Assembly (NCBI RefSeq): GCF_002776575.1
Contig: NZ_CP022548.1
Coordinates: 945,001-1,009,000, forward strand
Direction of reading: 5' to 3'
DNA length: 64,000 nucleotides
From: Sphingorhabdus sp. YGSMI21
Lineage (GTDB): Bacteria > Pseudomonadota > Alphaproteobacteria > Sphingomonadales > Sphingomonadaceae
This document shows positions 27,435 through 36,729 of this stretch, in pieces; position 1 is the first letter of the stretch, and every line of letters starts with the position of its first letter. The notes below the pieces were generated by a model. That model saw nothing but the letters and a program-made list of their open reading frames with translations, was not told the origin of the DNA and ran no database searches. The position numbers were made by a program, and so were the translations under genes.

Positions 27435-27755
27435 TGTTCACCGGCGAAGGCCGGTGCCCAGAATTGTCCTGTCCGATCGTCTGGACCCTGCCCTGCGGCA
27501 GGGAACATCAAATCATCATCACGCCACAAACTCGAACCACTTCAGTCCGTATCTTCAATGTTCGCCGGCGAAGGCCGGTGTCCAGAACTGTAGTGCACTA
27601 TCGCCTGGACCCCGCCCTTCGGCGGGGAACATCAAATCATCGTCACCTCACAACCTCAAACCACTCCAGTCCGGCCCTTAACTGTTCACCGGCGAAGGCC
27701 GATGTCCAGAACTGTCCTGTCCAATCGTCTGGACCCTGCCCTGCGGCAGGGAACA
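27435..27755. repeat. Three tandem cloverleaf-type elements, subfamily A (124-bp period)
   Basis: The 73-bp copies are at 27435-27507, 27559-27631 and 27683-27755. Each has closing stem TGTT/AACA, hairpin 1 CACCGGC-GAAG-GCCGGTG, a middle stem CCAGA/TCTGG and hairpin 2 CCCTGCC-CTGC-GGCAGGG. Copy 2 has CCCCGCC-CTTC-GGCGGGG, keeping the pairing by a compensatory change. Spacers 1 and 2 (51 nt) are also similar to each other. Apart from these repeats the 354-bp gap upstream of sucA contains no gene. Confidence 0.85.
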
Positions 27756-27758
27756 GAA

Positions 27759-28052
27759 TCACTTCACAATATCATCCCACAAATCATTCCATTCGGGATT
27801 CATTCGTTCGATCCGCTTGAGCTTCCACTGCCGGTTCCAGTTTTTCATCCGGCGTTCGGTAGCCCTGGCTTCCTGAATGTCGTCATAACCCTCATACCAG
27901 ACCAGCAATTTGCATCCGTGCTTTTTCGTAAATCCCTCGAACAATCCCTGGCGATGCTCGTAGACCCGCTTCGGAAGATTGCTCGTCACACCCAGATAGA
28001 TCGTCCCGTTCCTTTGGCTCGCCATGATATAAACATATCCCGGCTTGCCCAT
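27759..28052 (-). CDS. Small GIY-YIG nuclease-domain protein
   Basis: Stand-alone GIY-YIG domain of 97 residues. The motif pair reads GYVYIMAS and GTIYLGVTS, followed by the Arg helix (LPKRVYEHRQGL), the catalytic-type Glu region (EARATERRMKNW) and a C-terminal NPEWNDLWDD typical of this short family. It probably nicks or cuts DNA; the biological role of such single-domain proteins is unclear. The stop lies 3 bp from repeat copy 3 and the start 19 bp from copy 4, so the gene is exactly framed by cloverleaf repeats within the sucD-sucA junction. Confidence 0.88.
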   Translation of the reverse strand: MGKPGYVYIMASQRNGTIYLGVTSNLPKRVYEHRQGLFEGFTKKHGCKLLVWYEGYDDIQEARATERRMKNWNRQWKLKRIERMNPEWNDLWDDIVK

Positions 28053-28071
28053 TTCCGTTCACCGACCGCAT

Positions 28072-28144
28072 TGTTCACCGGCGAAGGCCGGTGCCCAGAA
28101 CTGTAGTACACTATCGTCTGGGCCCTGCCCTGCGGCAGGGAACA
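28072..28144. repeat. Cloverleaf-type element, subfamily A, copy 4
   Basis: Same 73-bp unit as at 27435-27755. Closing stem TGTT (28072-28075) pairs with AACA (28141-28144). Hairpin 1 spans 28076-28093, middle stem CCCAGA (28094-28099) pairs with TCTGGG (28117-28122), and hairpin 2 spans 28123-28140. The middle stem differs from copy 3 (TCCAGA/TCTGGA) by a paired change. It lies upstream of the GIY-YIG gene and downstream of sucD. Confidence 0.85.
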
Positions 28145-28169
28145 AAAAATTGCGATCCGCTTCAAACAA

Positions 28170-29060
28170 TCAAACCAGCTCCTTCAACATCGCGTCCAGC
28201 GTGATGCCCAGCTCACTCGGCGAAGGCGACACGCGGATACCCGCAGCTTCCATCGCCGCGATCTTGTCTTCCGCGCCGCCCTGGCCGCCGGAGACAATCG
28301 CGCCGGCATGGCCCATGCGGCGTCCCGGAGGAGCCGTAAGACCGGCGATGAAGCCTACCATCGGCTTGCTGCGGCCCTTCTTGGCTTCGTCGGCAATGAA
28401 TTGCGCCGCTTCTTCTTCCGCGCTGCCGCCGATTTCGCCGATCATGATGATCGACTTGGTTTCGTCGTCGGCCAGGAACAGTTCGAGCACGTCGATGAAA
28501 TTGGTGCCGTTGACCGGGTCGCCGCCGATGCCGACGGCTGTGGTCTGGCCGAGGCCAACCGCAGTGGTCTGATGCACGGCTTCATAAGTAAGCGTACCGG
28601 AACGCGAGACCACGCCGACCGAGCCCTTCTGGAAAATGCTGCCGGGCATGATGCCGATCTTGCATTCGTCGGGGGTGAGGACGCCGGGGCAGTTCGGGCC
28701 GATCAGGCGCGACTTGCTGCCCTGCAACGCGCGCTTGACGCGCACCATGTCGAGAACGGGAACGCCCTCGGTGATCGCGACGATCAACTCGATCTCGGCA
28801 TCAATCGCCTCGAGGATCGAGTCCGCTGCAAATGGCGGCGGAACATACACAACAGAAGCCGTCGCGCCGGTTGCTTCCTTCGCTTCGGCAACCGTGTCAA
28901 AATTCGGCAGACCGATATGGGTAGTGCCACCCTTGCCCGGCGTAACGCCCGCAACCATCTGCGTGCCATAAGCCAGGGCCTGTTCCGTATGGAACGTACC
29001 GGTATTGCCGGTCATACCCTGGGTGATGACCTTCGTGTTCTTGTCGATTAAAATGCTCAT
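28170..29060 (-). CDS. sucD: Succinyl-CoA synthetase alpha subunit
   Basis: Substrate-level phosphorylation step of the TCA cycle; 296 residues, full length. The CoA-binding N-terminus reads [38 protein letters not shown] lies mid-protein and the phosphorylated histidine is H251 in [11 protein letters not shown]. The beta subunit gene sucC, often adjacent, is not in this window. Confidence 0.95.
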   Translation of the reverse strand: MSILIDKNTKVITQGMTGNTGTFHTEQALAYGTQMVAGVTPGKGGTTHIGLPNFDTVAEAKEATGATASVVYVPPPFAADSILEAIDAEIELIVAITEGVPVLDMVRVKRALQGSKSRLIGPNCPGVLTPDECKIGIMPGSIFQKGSVGVVSRSGTLTYEAVHQTTAVGLGQTTAVGIGGDPVNGTNFIDVLELFLADDETKSIIMIGEIGGSAEEEAAQFIADEAKKGRSKPMVGFIAGLTAPPGRRMGHAGAIVSGGQGGAEDKIAAMEAAGIRVSPSPSELGITLDAMLKELV

Positions 29061-29103
29061 TCTATTCCTTTCTGAATTCTGCCATGTCCCATAATAACAA
29101 CTA

Positions 29104-29670
29104 TCAGCGATCTCCGTCTCTCAGCGCTCGCTGACGCTCCAGATACTGCTGGGTGGGCTTTTTTAATTTCGAAAGCTGAATTACGTTGAAGTCGGTACTC
29201 AGTTCGACACCTCGAATCTGGAAACTTATATCTTCGGGAAAAAACTCGAAATACAGATTGTTTTTACTGCATTCCCATCTGACATTTTGCCGACATTTCT
29301 TCAGCGGAACAACTTCTCCCGCGTATTTCAAAGAAATGAATTTATTGGCTCTATCCAGGGACAATTGCTGCGCCACCACTGAACAGCCGCTGGTATATTC
29401 ATGTCCCCACGCATCATTATTATCGAAAAAAACCAGATAAGCGGTCTCTTGCTCACCAAGCTGATAAACGGACACCAACTTTTTTACGCCTCGATAATAT
29501 TGACGAACCCAAAAAGGCAAATCACCAAATTCCCGCTTGTGCGCTTCTCCTTCTCTAAATTTAACGCTACCTTCCGCACAAGCTGACCAAAAGATGTCAA
29601 GAAGCCGAGGCTCATCTATCGGTGCTGCGCCGCTTATCGCCAGATTTAGAGCCAGATAATTGAACACCAA
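29104..29670 (-). CDS. Hypothetical exported protein (AT-rich insertion after mdh)
   Basis: No family recognised. The 188-residue product begins with a hydrophobic stretch ([14 protein letters not shown]) that looks like a signal peptide, followed by a soluble domain with several Cys (GCSVV, KKCRQ, WECSK). The DNA is visibly more AT-rich than mdh and sucD on either side, suggesting acquisition. The start is TTG 29670 or GTG 29667, only two bases after the mdh stop, so translation may be coupled to mdh. A Shine-Dalgarno is not evident. Confidence 0.6.
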   Translation of the reverse strand: MVFNYLALNLAISGAAPIDEPRLLDIFWSACAEGSVKFREGEAHKREFGDLPFWVRQYYRGVKKLVSVYQLGEQETAYLVFFDNNDAWGHEYTSGCSVVAQQLSLDRANKFISLKYAGEVVPLKKCRQNVRWECSKNNLYFEFFPEDISFQIRGVELSTDFNVIQLSKLKKPTQQYLERQRALRDGDR

Positions 29671-29672
29671 AT

Positions 29673-30671
<999 letters not shown>

Positions 30672-30791
30672 TTAATGGCTGGATTAGGCCCCTGTTATGA
30701 CAAATTCAACCGCAGAAAGCACCAATTTGACCGCTATCTTTGCAATTGGTTCGCAGTAGCAATAGTGTGTAGTGAATATATCGGAAATCAC

Positions 30792-30878
30792 CGTCACCCC
30801 TGCGCAGGCAGGGGCCAAAACCAATAGTGATAGTCTCTCCATAGATCGGTTTGGATGCCAGCCTGCGCTGGCACGACG
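30792..30878. repeat. Cloverleaf-type intergenic element, subfamily B
   Basis: An 87-bp element. Closing stem CGTC (30792-30795) pairs with GACG (30875-30878). Hairpin 1 is CCCCTGC, loop GCAG, GCAGGGG (30797-30814). Middle stem CCAAA (30815-30819) pairs with TTTGG (30850-30854). Hairpin 2 is TGCCAGC, loop CTGC, GCTGGCA (30856-30873). The fold equals that of the 7240 and 27435 elements though the sequence differs. The rest of the 30636-30969 gap should hold the mdh promoter; no other gene is seen. Confidence 0.75.
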
Positions 30879-30969
30879 ATCAAGACCAAACATGCTTCCA
30901 AGTCTTCCATTCTTTTGCGTTGCAAAGTGAAATTCAAATGGCATGATGCGAAGAAAAAGAGGATGCAAC

Positions 30970-32064
30970 ATGCTGACAAAAGGCGACGAATATCCGCTGC
31001 ACCAGACGCCGGAACCAATGGCTTTATCGGGCGGCAACCGTAATTTCTACGACCGCTATTTCTTCAACGGCTATAGCGCCGACGGCAGCATCTTCTTTGC
31101 CGCAGCCCTCGGCATCTACCCCCAGCTCGATATCATGGACGCCGCCTTTTGCGTCTCGATCGACGGCAAGCAATATAATCTGCGGGCTTCCAAGAGAATG
31201 GGAAGCGAAAGGCTCGACCTGACGGTCGGCCCGATCACCGTCACCATCGTCGAACCGCTGGAGAAACTGCGGATAACGGTGGCAGGTAATGACAGTCCGG
31301 TCACCGCCGATATCACTATCACCGCCCGCCACCAGCCAATCGAGGAACCGCGCTTCATCCGACGCGAAGGTCCGCGGCTGATGATGGACTATACCAGAAT
31401 GACGCAAAGCGGCGACTGGTCGGGCATTATTACCGTCGATGGCCAGGATATCGATGCCGCCAATTGCCGCGGCACCCGCGACAGAAGCTGGGGCATCCGG
31501 CAGGTCGGAGCCTCCGAGTCGCAGCCTCCGCCAGCCGGCGAATTTCCGCAATTCTGGTGGCTCTGGACACCGCTCAATTTCGACAATCACGCCTGTTTCT
31601 TTCATAGCAATGACGACGGGGATGGTGTGCCGTGGAACCGGCGCGGTGTGGTTGATACGATCACCGGAACGGCCGAAGAGTTCGAGCCCAAGGCCATCGA
31701 TCTTACCTATCATTCCGGTTCCCGCCGTATCAAACAGGTGCAGCTCGAAACCGGCACCGGGTCGCTCTCGATCACACCGCGCACCGGCGACGCGGCGCGC
31801 ACATTCTACATGTCGGGCCTCGGCTATCTCCATCCGGTCTGGGGCCACGGCATGGATCATGGCGAGATCGAGGTCGGCCATGATGTCATCGCCCTCGACC
31901 CCGCACCGGCAATCGACATGACCACCATCCATATCCAGGCGCTCAGCGATGCTGTGCTCACCGTCGATGGCGCGGAACATCGCGGCGTTGGCGTGGTCGA
32001 ACAATTGTTCATCGGCCCGCACGCCACCAGTGGCCTGACCGGCATCATGGACCCGGCAGCATGA
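30970..32064 (+). CDS. Hypothetical protein, CrtC/tocopherol-cyclase-like beta fold suspected
   Basis: Protein of 364 residues that I recognise only loosely. Features such as DAAFCVSIDGKQYNLRASKR, a central ANCRGTRDRSWGIR and WLWTPLNFDNHACFFHSN recall the DUF7064/DUF7065 group, related to hydroxyneurosporene-synthase-like lipocalin folds. The GxRDRSWGxR motif is characteristic of that fold. Its stop overlaps the start of the phosphotransferase gene by four bases, and the two families recur together. An AGAGGA site precedes ATG 30970. No function is assigned. Confidence 0.6.
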   Translation: MLTKGDEYPLHQTPEPMALSGGNRNFYDRYFFNGYSADGSIFFAAALGIYPQLDIMDAAFCVSIDGKQYNLRASKRMGSERLDLTVGPITVTIVEPLEKLRITVAGNDSPVTADITITARHQPIEEPRFIRREGPRLMMDYTRMTQSGDWSGIITVDGQDIDAANCRGTRDRSWGIRQVGASESQPPPAGEFPQFWWLWTPLNFDNHACFFHSNDDGDGVPWNRRGVVDTITGTAEEFEPKAIDLTYHSGSRRIKQVQLETGTGSLSITPRTGDAARTFYMSGLGYLHPVWGHGMDHGEIEVGHDVIALDPAPAIDMTTIHIQALSDAVLTVDGAEHRGVGVVEQLFIGPHATSGLTGIMDPAA

Positions 32065-33101
32065 GCGGTCGCTTCCCTGTACGTCCCGAAGAATTTGAGA
32101 GCGCCTTCGTCGAGAAGGTTTTTGCTGCCACTCCCGGATCGCTCCGATCGCTGACCCATGAACCGGTCGGCACTGGGCAGGTTTGCGACAGCTATCGCTT
32201 CACCTGCGACTGGGCGGAAGAAGGCCATCCGGAAACCTTCATCGCCAAATGCCCGAGCGCCGATCCGGTCAGCCGGGGCGCCGCAGCGATCTTCCATCTC
32301 TATGATATGGAAGTGGGCTGGTATCGGGATATTGCTGATAATTGTAGCGCTCTCTGCCCGAAATCCTACCATGCCGACATCGCGGAAAATGAGCAGGAAT
32401 TTGTGCTGCTTCTGGAAGACATGGCCCCTGCTTCGCAAGGCGACCAGCTGGCCGGCGCGTCACTGGTTCAGGTGGAGACAACATTGGCGGAGGCCGCCGC
32501 TCTCCACAATTTTCAACCGGCCAGCGGGTTCAACAACCTGAAATGGTTGGATCATGGCACCGGCAACAGCCAGTTTCTCGAGTCCAGCCTGCCCACCGGC
32601 TATCCGGTCTTTCGCGAGCGATTCTCGTCCCTGCTCTCGCCGGAAATACTGGACTTGGGACAGGAGCTGGTTGACCGCATCGGTTCCTATATTACGCATG
32701 AACCGCCAGAACTGACCGTCACCCACGGGGATATGCGACTCGACAACATCCTATTCCATGCCGATGGCCGGATCGCGGCGCTGGTCGACTGGCAGACCTG
32801 CTCTCTCGGCAACCCGGCCAATGATGTGGCCTATCTGATCGGAACCAGCTTTGCCGTTCCGGCGGAGCGGCGGGATCAGGAACAAAGACTGGTCAGAGAC
32901 TATCTGTCGAGACGATCAAATGCACCGGCCTTCGAGATTTTCTGGGACGAATATCGCCGCCACGCCTTTTCCGGATTTCTGATGGCGATCAACGCCTCGC
33001 TGCATGTCGAACAGACCGAGCGCGGCGATAGGATGTTCGCCGCCATGGCCGAACGCCCCGCGCAAATGGCGATCGATCTGGACAGCCTCAGCCTGCTCTA
33101 G
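32061..33101 (+). CDS. APH-family phosphotransferase (ecdysteroid/choline kinase-like)
   Basis: Kinase-like protein of 346 residues. The Brenner-type catalytic loop is TVTHGDMRLDNILF (about residues 218-231) and the metal-binding Asp lies in ALVDWQTCSLGNPANDVAYL. This is the aminoglycoside phosphotransferase/DUF1679-like fold used for small-molecule phosphorylation. It is coupled by an ATGA overlap to the preceding gene, suggesting that the two act on one substrate, perhaps a lipid or isoprenoid. This is inference only. Confidence 0.8.
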   Translation: MSGRFPVRPEEFESAFVEKVFAATPGSLRSLTHEPVGTGQVCDSYRFTCDWAEEGHPETFIAKCPSADPVSRGAAAIFHLYDMEVGWYRDIADNCSALCPKSYHADIAENEQEFVLLLEDMAPASQGDQLAGASLVQVETTLAEAAALHNFQPASGFNNLKWLDHGTGNSQFLESSLPTGYPVFRERFSSLLSPEILDLGQELVDRIGSYITHEPPELTVTHGDMRLDNILFHADGRIAALVDWQTCSLGNPANDVAYLIGTSFAVPAERRDQEQRLVRDYLSRRSNAPAFEIFWDEYRRHAFSGFLMAINASLHVEQTERGDRMFAAMAERPAQMAIDLDSLSLL

Positions 33102-34213
33102 GACGCCGCCCCGTGGCCGAGCGCCAGATAGGCATCGGATTGCATCTCGAGCAGCCGCGATGCGGTGCGCTCGAACTCGAAGGAACCGTCGCCTTCCGGA
33201 TAGAGCGCATCCGGTTCGGCGTCCGCGCTGGCCAATAGCTTGACCCGATATTCGTATAGCGCGTCGATCAGGGTGACGAAGCGCGCGGCCTCGTTGCGAT
33301 TCTCCTTGGACAGCACGGGAATGCCGACAATGATCACGCTATGATAGTGCCGCGCGATCGCGAGATAATCCTGCGCCCCGCGCGCTTCCGCACAAAGCCG
33401 CTTGAACGAGAAGACACCGACACCCTTTAGCGATTTCGGGACGGTCAGCATCCGCCCGCCCTGCACTTCTATCTCGGCCGACGGCACATGCGCGCGGTCT
33501 TCCGGCGGGTAGTCGGTCAGGCGGAAAAAGGCTTCGCTCAGCGCTTTTGTCGCGGCCTCGCCATTGGGCACATGCCACAGATCGACATCGCCCAGTCTTT
33601 CCCGCCGGTAATCGGTCGGGCCGTTGAGCGAAATCACATCGAGCCTGGTCTTCAGCAGATCGATGAACGGCAGGAAATGCTCGCGGTTGAGACCGTTTTT
33701 ATAGAGGTCGTCAGGCGGGCGGTTGGAGGTGGTGACAATGGTCACCCCGGCCTCGACCAGACCGGTGAACAGGCGCGACATGATCATCGCATCGGCGCTG
33801 TTGTTGACCACCATTTCGTCAAAGGCGAGAAATCGTGCTTCGCTGGCCAGTGCCTTGGCGACCGGGATCACCGGATCGCCCTGTTCCTTCTTGCGCTCTT
33901 CATTGAGCCGGGCGTGTACATCGAGCATGAATTCGTGAAAATGGGCACGTTTCTTCCGCTGAATGCCGAGATTGTTATAGAAAAGGTCCATCAGCATCGA
34001 CTTGCCGCGACCGACCCCGCCCCACATATAAATGCCCTGGGGTGCCGCAGGTTTCTTGCCGAAGGCCCGCCACAATATGCTGCCGCGTGGCGGCACGGCT
34101 TCCAGCTCCTCCTGCAAACGGGCAAGCCGTTTGGCGCAGGCTTCCTGATCGGGATCGGGCTTCAGTTCCCCTTGTGCGATCAGATCCAGATAGCGCTGGT
34201 AGAAGCTGCTCAT
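33098..34213 (-). CDS. zapE: Cell division protein ZapE (AFG1-like ATPase)
   Basis: P-loop ATPase of 371 residues. MWGGVGRGKSMLMDLFY is the Walker A region and FLAFDEMVVNNSADAMIMSRL is Walker B; TSNRPPDDLYKNGLNREHFLPFI is a family signature. Bacterial ZapE associates with the Z-ring, and the mitochondrial relative AFG1 acts in respiratory-complex quality control, which suits its place between sdhB and mdh. Its start overlaps the stop of the thioesterase gene by four bases. Confidence 0.92.
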   Translation of the reverse strand: MSSFYQRYLDLIAQGELKPDPDQEACAKRLARLQEELEAVPPRGSILWRAFGKKPAAPQGIYMWGGVGRGKSMLMDLFYNNLGIQRKKRAHFHEFMLDVHARLNEERKKEQGDPVIPVAKALASEARFLAFDEMVVNNSADAMIMSRLFTGLVEAGVTIVTTSNRPPDDLYKNGLNREHFLPFIDLLKTRLDVISLNGPTDYRRERLGDVDLWHVPNGEAATKALSEAFFRLTDYPPEDRAHVPSAEIEVQGGRMLTVPKSLKGVGVFSFKRLCAEARGAQDYLAIARHYHSVIIVGIPVLSKENRNEAARFVTLIDALYEYRVKLLASADAEPDALYPEGDGSFEFERTASRLLEMQSDAYLALGHGAAS

Positions 34214-34704
34214 TGCAAATCTGTTTTCTGGCGCGGCGCCTTTTTCACGATGGCGGTGAAAGAGGCCATATTGTCCTGGCCCTTGTCGCCCTGCACGACC
34301 AGTCCGCGCATGAACAGGAAACGCCCGGTTTCGCGCGTGATCTCTACTTGCGCCTCGAGCGGCTCGTCCATCCGAGCGGAACCGATAAAATGCGTCTGCA
34401 ATTCCAGTGTGACGGCGTAGCCCGACGGCCCGAGGTCGAGCACCCGCATCGCGGCAAACAGCGAACAGTCGATGAAGCCCATCATCGTTCCGCCATGGAC
34501 CGCATCGCCGAGATTACGGTGCTTGCGCTCGGGAAACATGCGCACCCGGGCGATAGCGTCATCGATTCCGTCGCCGCCCCGCCGGACAATCATCTTTCCC
34601 AGAAAGCTGTTATAGCAATCGGGATCGTTCAGCTGCCATATCTTCCAGTCCGGAAAGTCCGGATCGGGCTCGCTGATGACAAAATTGCGCTCTGCTTCAG
34701 ACAT
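34210..34704 (-). CDS. PaaI-family hotdog-fold thioesterase
   Basis: Acyl-CoA thioesterase-like protein of 164 residues. The hotdog signature is HGGTMMGFIDCSLFAAM with the conserved HGG and Asp, preceded by ERKHRNLGDAV, and followed by LQTHFIGSARMDEPLEAQVEI. The acyl substrate is unknown. It lies between sdhB and zapE and is coupled to zapE. Confidence 0.82.
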   Translation of the reverse strand: MSEAERNFVISEPDPDFPDWKIWQLNDPDCYNSFLGKMIVRRGGDGIDDAIARVRMFPERKHRNLGDAVHGGTMMGFIDCSLFAAMRVLDLGPSGYAVTLELQTHFIGSARMDEPLEAQVEITRETGRFLFMRGLVVQGDKGQDNMASFTAIVKKAPRQKTDLQ

Positions 34705-34725
34705 GAATGGGCGCCGGCTTTCGAA

Positions 34726-35508
34726 TCAGACTTCGCGCGAGGCGGTCATCTTCTTGATTTCGGCAATCGCCTTGGCCGGGGACAGGCCCTTGGGGCAGGC
34801 ATTGGCGCAATTCATGATCGTGTGGCAGCGATAGAGCCGGAACGGATCTTCCAGTTCATCGAGTCGCTCACCGGTCATTTCATCGCGGCTGTCGGCGAGC
34901 CAGCGATAGGCCTGCAGCAGGATAGCGGGGCCAAGGAACTTGTCGCTGTTCCACCAGTAGCTGGGGCAGCTGGTCTGGCAGCACGCACAGAGGATGCACT
35001 CGTACAGCCCGTCCAGCTTGCTGCGGTCTTCCGGTGATTGCAGCCGCTCCTTGCCCGAAGGCGTCGGCGTGACCGTTTTCAGCCAGGGCTGAATCGAGGC
35101 ATATTGCGCGTAGAAATGGGTGAAATCAGGGACCAGATCCTTGATCACTTCCATATGCGGCAGCGGCGTGATCGTCACCTTGCTACCGCAATCCTCGATC
35201 GCGGTGGTGCAGGCCAGGCCGTTTTTGCCATTGATGTTCATCGCGCAGGATCCGCAGATTCCTTCGCGGCAGGACCGGCGGAAGGTCAGCGTGGCATCCT
35301 GTTCCGACTTCATCTTGATCAGCGCATCCAGCACCATCGGCCCGCAATCGTCGGTGTCGATTTCGAACGTGTCGTAGCGCGGGTTCTCGCCCTTGTCCGG
35401 ATCATAGCGATAGACTTTGAACGGTCGCTTTTTCCCGCTGGTCAGCGCTTGATGCAACTCGCCCGTCTTGCGGATCTTGCTATTCTTGGGGAGCGTGAAA
35501 GTAGCCAT
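34726..35508 (-). CDS. sdhB: Succinate dehydrogenase iron-sulfur subunit
   Basis: Electron-transfer subunit of complex II, 260 residues. The [2Fe-2S] ligands are in [21 protein letters not shown], and the [4Fe-4S] and [3Fe-4S] ligands in [16 protein letters not shown] and [17 protein letters not shown]. The other subunits (sdhA, sdhC, sdhD) are not adjacent: the next gene upstream is an esterase on the same strand about 105 bp away. The remainder of the complex must be encoded elsewhere. Confidence 0.96.
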   Translation of the reverse strand: MATFTLPKNSKIRKTGELHQALTSGKKRPFKVYRYDPDKGENPRYDTFEIDTDDCGPMVLDALIKMKSEQDATLTFRRSCREGICGSCAMNINGKNGLACTTAIEDCGSKVTITPLPHMEVIKDLVPDFTHFYAQYASIQPWLKTVTPTPSGKERLQSPEDRSKLDGLYECILCACCQTSCPSYWWNSDKFLGPAILLQAYRWLADSRDEMTGERLDELEDPFRLYRCHTIMNCANACPKGLSPAKAIAEIKKMTASREV

Positions 35509-35612
35509 GTCTGTCGGATTCCCTTGTTCTGCGGATCGGCATAACCAAGAAGTGCAGCTATCTCAACCGTTTTGCACTGCAAAAAAGACTAGGAGGCTTC
35601 CAATTCCTGCAA

Positions 35613-36497
35613 TCACCGGTGGTGGTCGAAAAAGGCGACCATGTCGTCAAGCACCGGGGCCTTGTGACGAAACGGCTTGGCCAACGCCATCATGATCTCG
35701 AGATGGTCGATATCGGGATATTCGACATATTCCGCATCCCCGCCCGCCGCAAGAATCCGGTCGCGCAATATCTTACTGTTGCGTGGTCTCACCTGGGTGT
35801 CGTTGCTGCCGCTGGACAGCCAGAGCGGCGGCGCATCCGCCCGGACAAAATTGACTGGCTGGGTCATTTCCGGATCGGGATATTCGCCAAAGCTCTGCTT
35901 CGTGGTTTCGGAATCGAACGGATAGAAATCATAGGGTCCGGCCAGCGCTGCCACGCCCCTGATGAGATCCGGAGATTTACCCTCTCGACCAAGCCATTGC
36001 CGGTCGAGCGCGAGCATCATCGCATTATAGGCGCCAGCGGACTGGCCGGACAGGAATATTCTCTCCGGATCACCTCCGTGCGTCGCGATATTGTCGTGCA
36101 CCCAGGCCAATGCCTTTGCGCTGTCTTCCAGAAAGCCGGGAAAACGGGTGTTGGGAAACAGCCGGTAATCGGGAAGGACCACCATATAGCCGCGATTGGC
36201 CAGCGCCCGCCCGGCAAAGGCATATTGATCCTTCGCCCCGGCGCGCCAGCCGCCGCCGTAGATGAAAACGACAACCGGCAGCGGTTCGTCCGCTAGGGTT
36301 TCCGGGGTCCAGATATTGAGCCCCAGACCCAGCTCGTCGTCATAGGACTGGTCCTGCACCAGCAGCCGGGCATCGCTGTCGCCCGGGACGATATTATTGA
36401 CCATATCCAGTTGCTTCGGCCCCGGCTGCGCAAGGAACCACAAGGCAAAGCCCCCGCAAGCGAGGATAATTATCGCAATCATGACAAGCCATTTCAT
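35613..36497 (-). CDS. Alpha/beta hydrolase, BD-FAE/HSL-like esterase
   Basis: Esterase of 294 residues with an N-terminal signal or anchor (MKWLVMIAIIILACGGFALW). The oxyanion motif is FIYGGGWRAG (a variant of HGGG), the nucleophile lies in LSGQSAGAYN, and the C-terminal Asp/His lie in EYPDIDHLEIM. The family includes carboxylesterases and feruloyl-esterase-like enzymes. I prefer ATG 36497, where the hydrophobic segment begins; an in-frame ATG at 36533 would add twelve residues. It is divergent from the flippase; the 232-bp gap between them shows no other feature. Confidence 0.8.
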   Translation of the reverse strand: MKWLVMIAIIILACGGFALWFLAQPGPKQLDMVNNIVPGDSDARLLVQDQSYDDELGLGLNIWTPETLADEPLPVVVFIYGGGWRAGAKDQYAFAGRALANRGYMVVLPDYRLFPNTRFPGFLEDSAKALAWVHDNIATHGGDPERIFLSGQSAGAYNAMMLALDRQWLGREGKSPDLIRGVAALAGPYDFYPFDSETTKQSFGEYPDPEMTQPVNFVRADAPPLWLSSGSNDTQVRPRNSKILRDRILAAGGDAEYVEYPDIDHLEIMMALAKPFRHKAPVLDDMVAFFDHHR

Positions 36498-36729
36498 ACA
36501 CCAGGCCTTAGCCAGCAGCTCTGACGCTGGCAATGGCGCTCCGGTCGGCAGAGCAATGGCGAAGCACCGCCGGGGCAGTTACTCATCAGTCTGCGCCTAT
36601 TTTTTTGCCCGAGCGCTAAGCGAAATGGTCGCTCGTCAAGCCGGTCGACAATAGAGAGATAGAAAATGCCGCATTTTGCGATAAAGAGGAGCTCAACCGT
36701 CTGGTGGTAAATGGGAAAAGTAGAGATCT

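Noticed and set aside
27434..27820. Plus-strand open frame of about 128 codons across the repeat cluster upstream of sucA
   Set aside because: Its translation is the repeat unit read three times and it runs into the antisense of the GIY-YIG gene; no coding features.
27435..28144. CRISPR array
   Set aside because: Repeats are 73 bp with internal hairpins, only four copies exist, spacers are similar to one another and no cas genes are present.
27435..28144. tRNA-like genes, because of the cloverleaf shape
   Set aside because: No anticodon arm of 5 bp with 7-nt loop, no GTTCRANNC T-loop and no acceptor stem of 7 bp.
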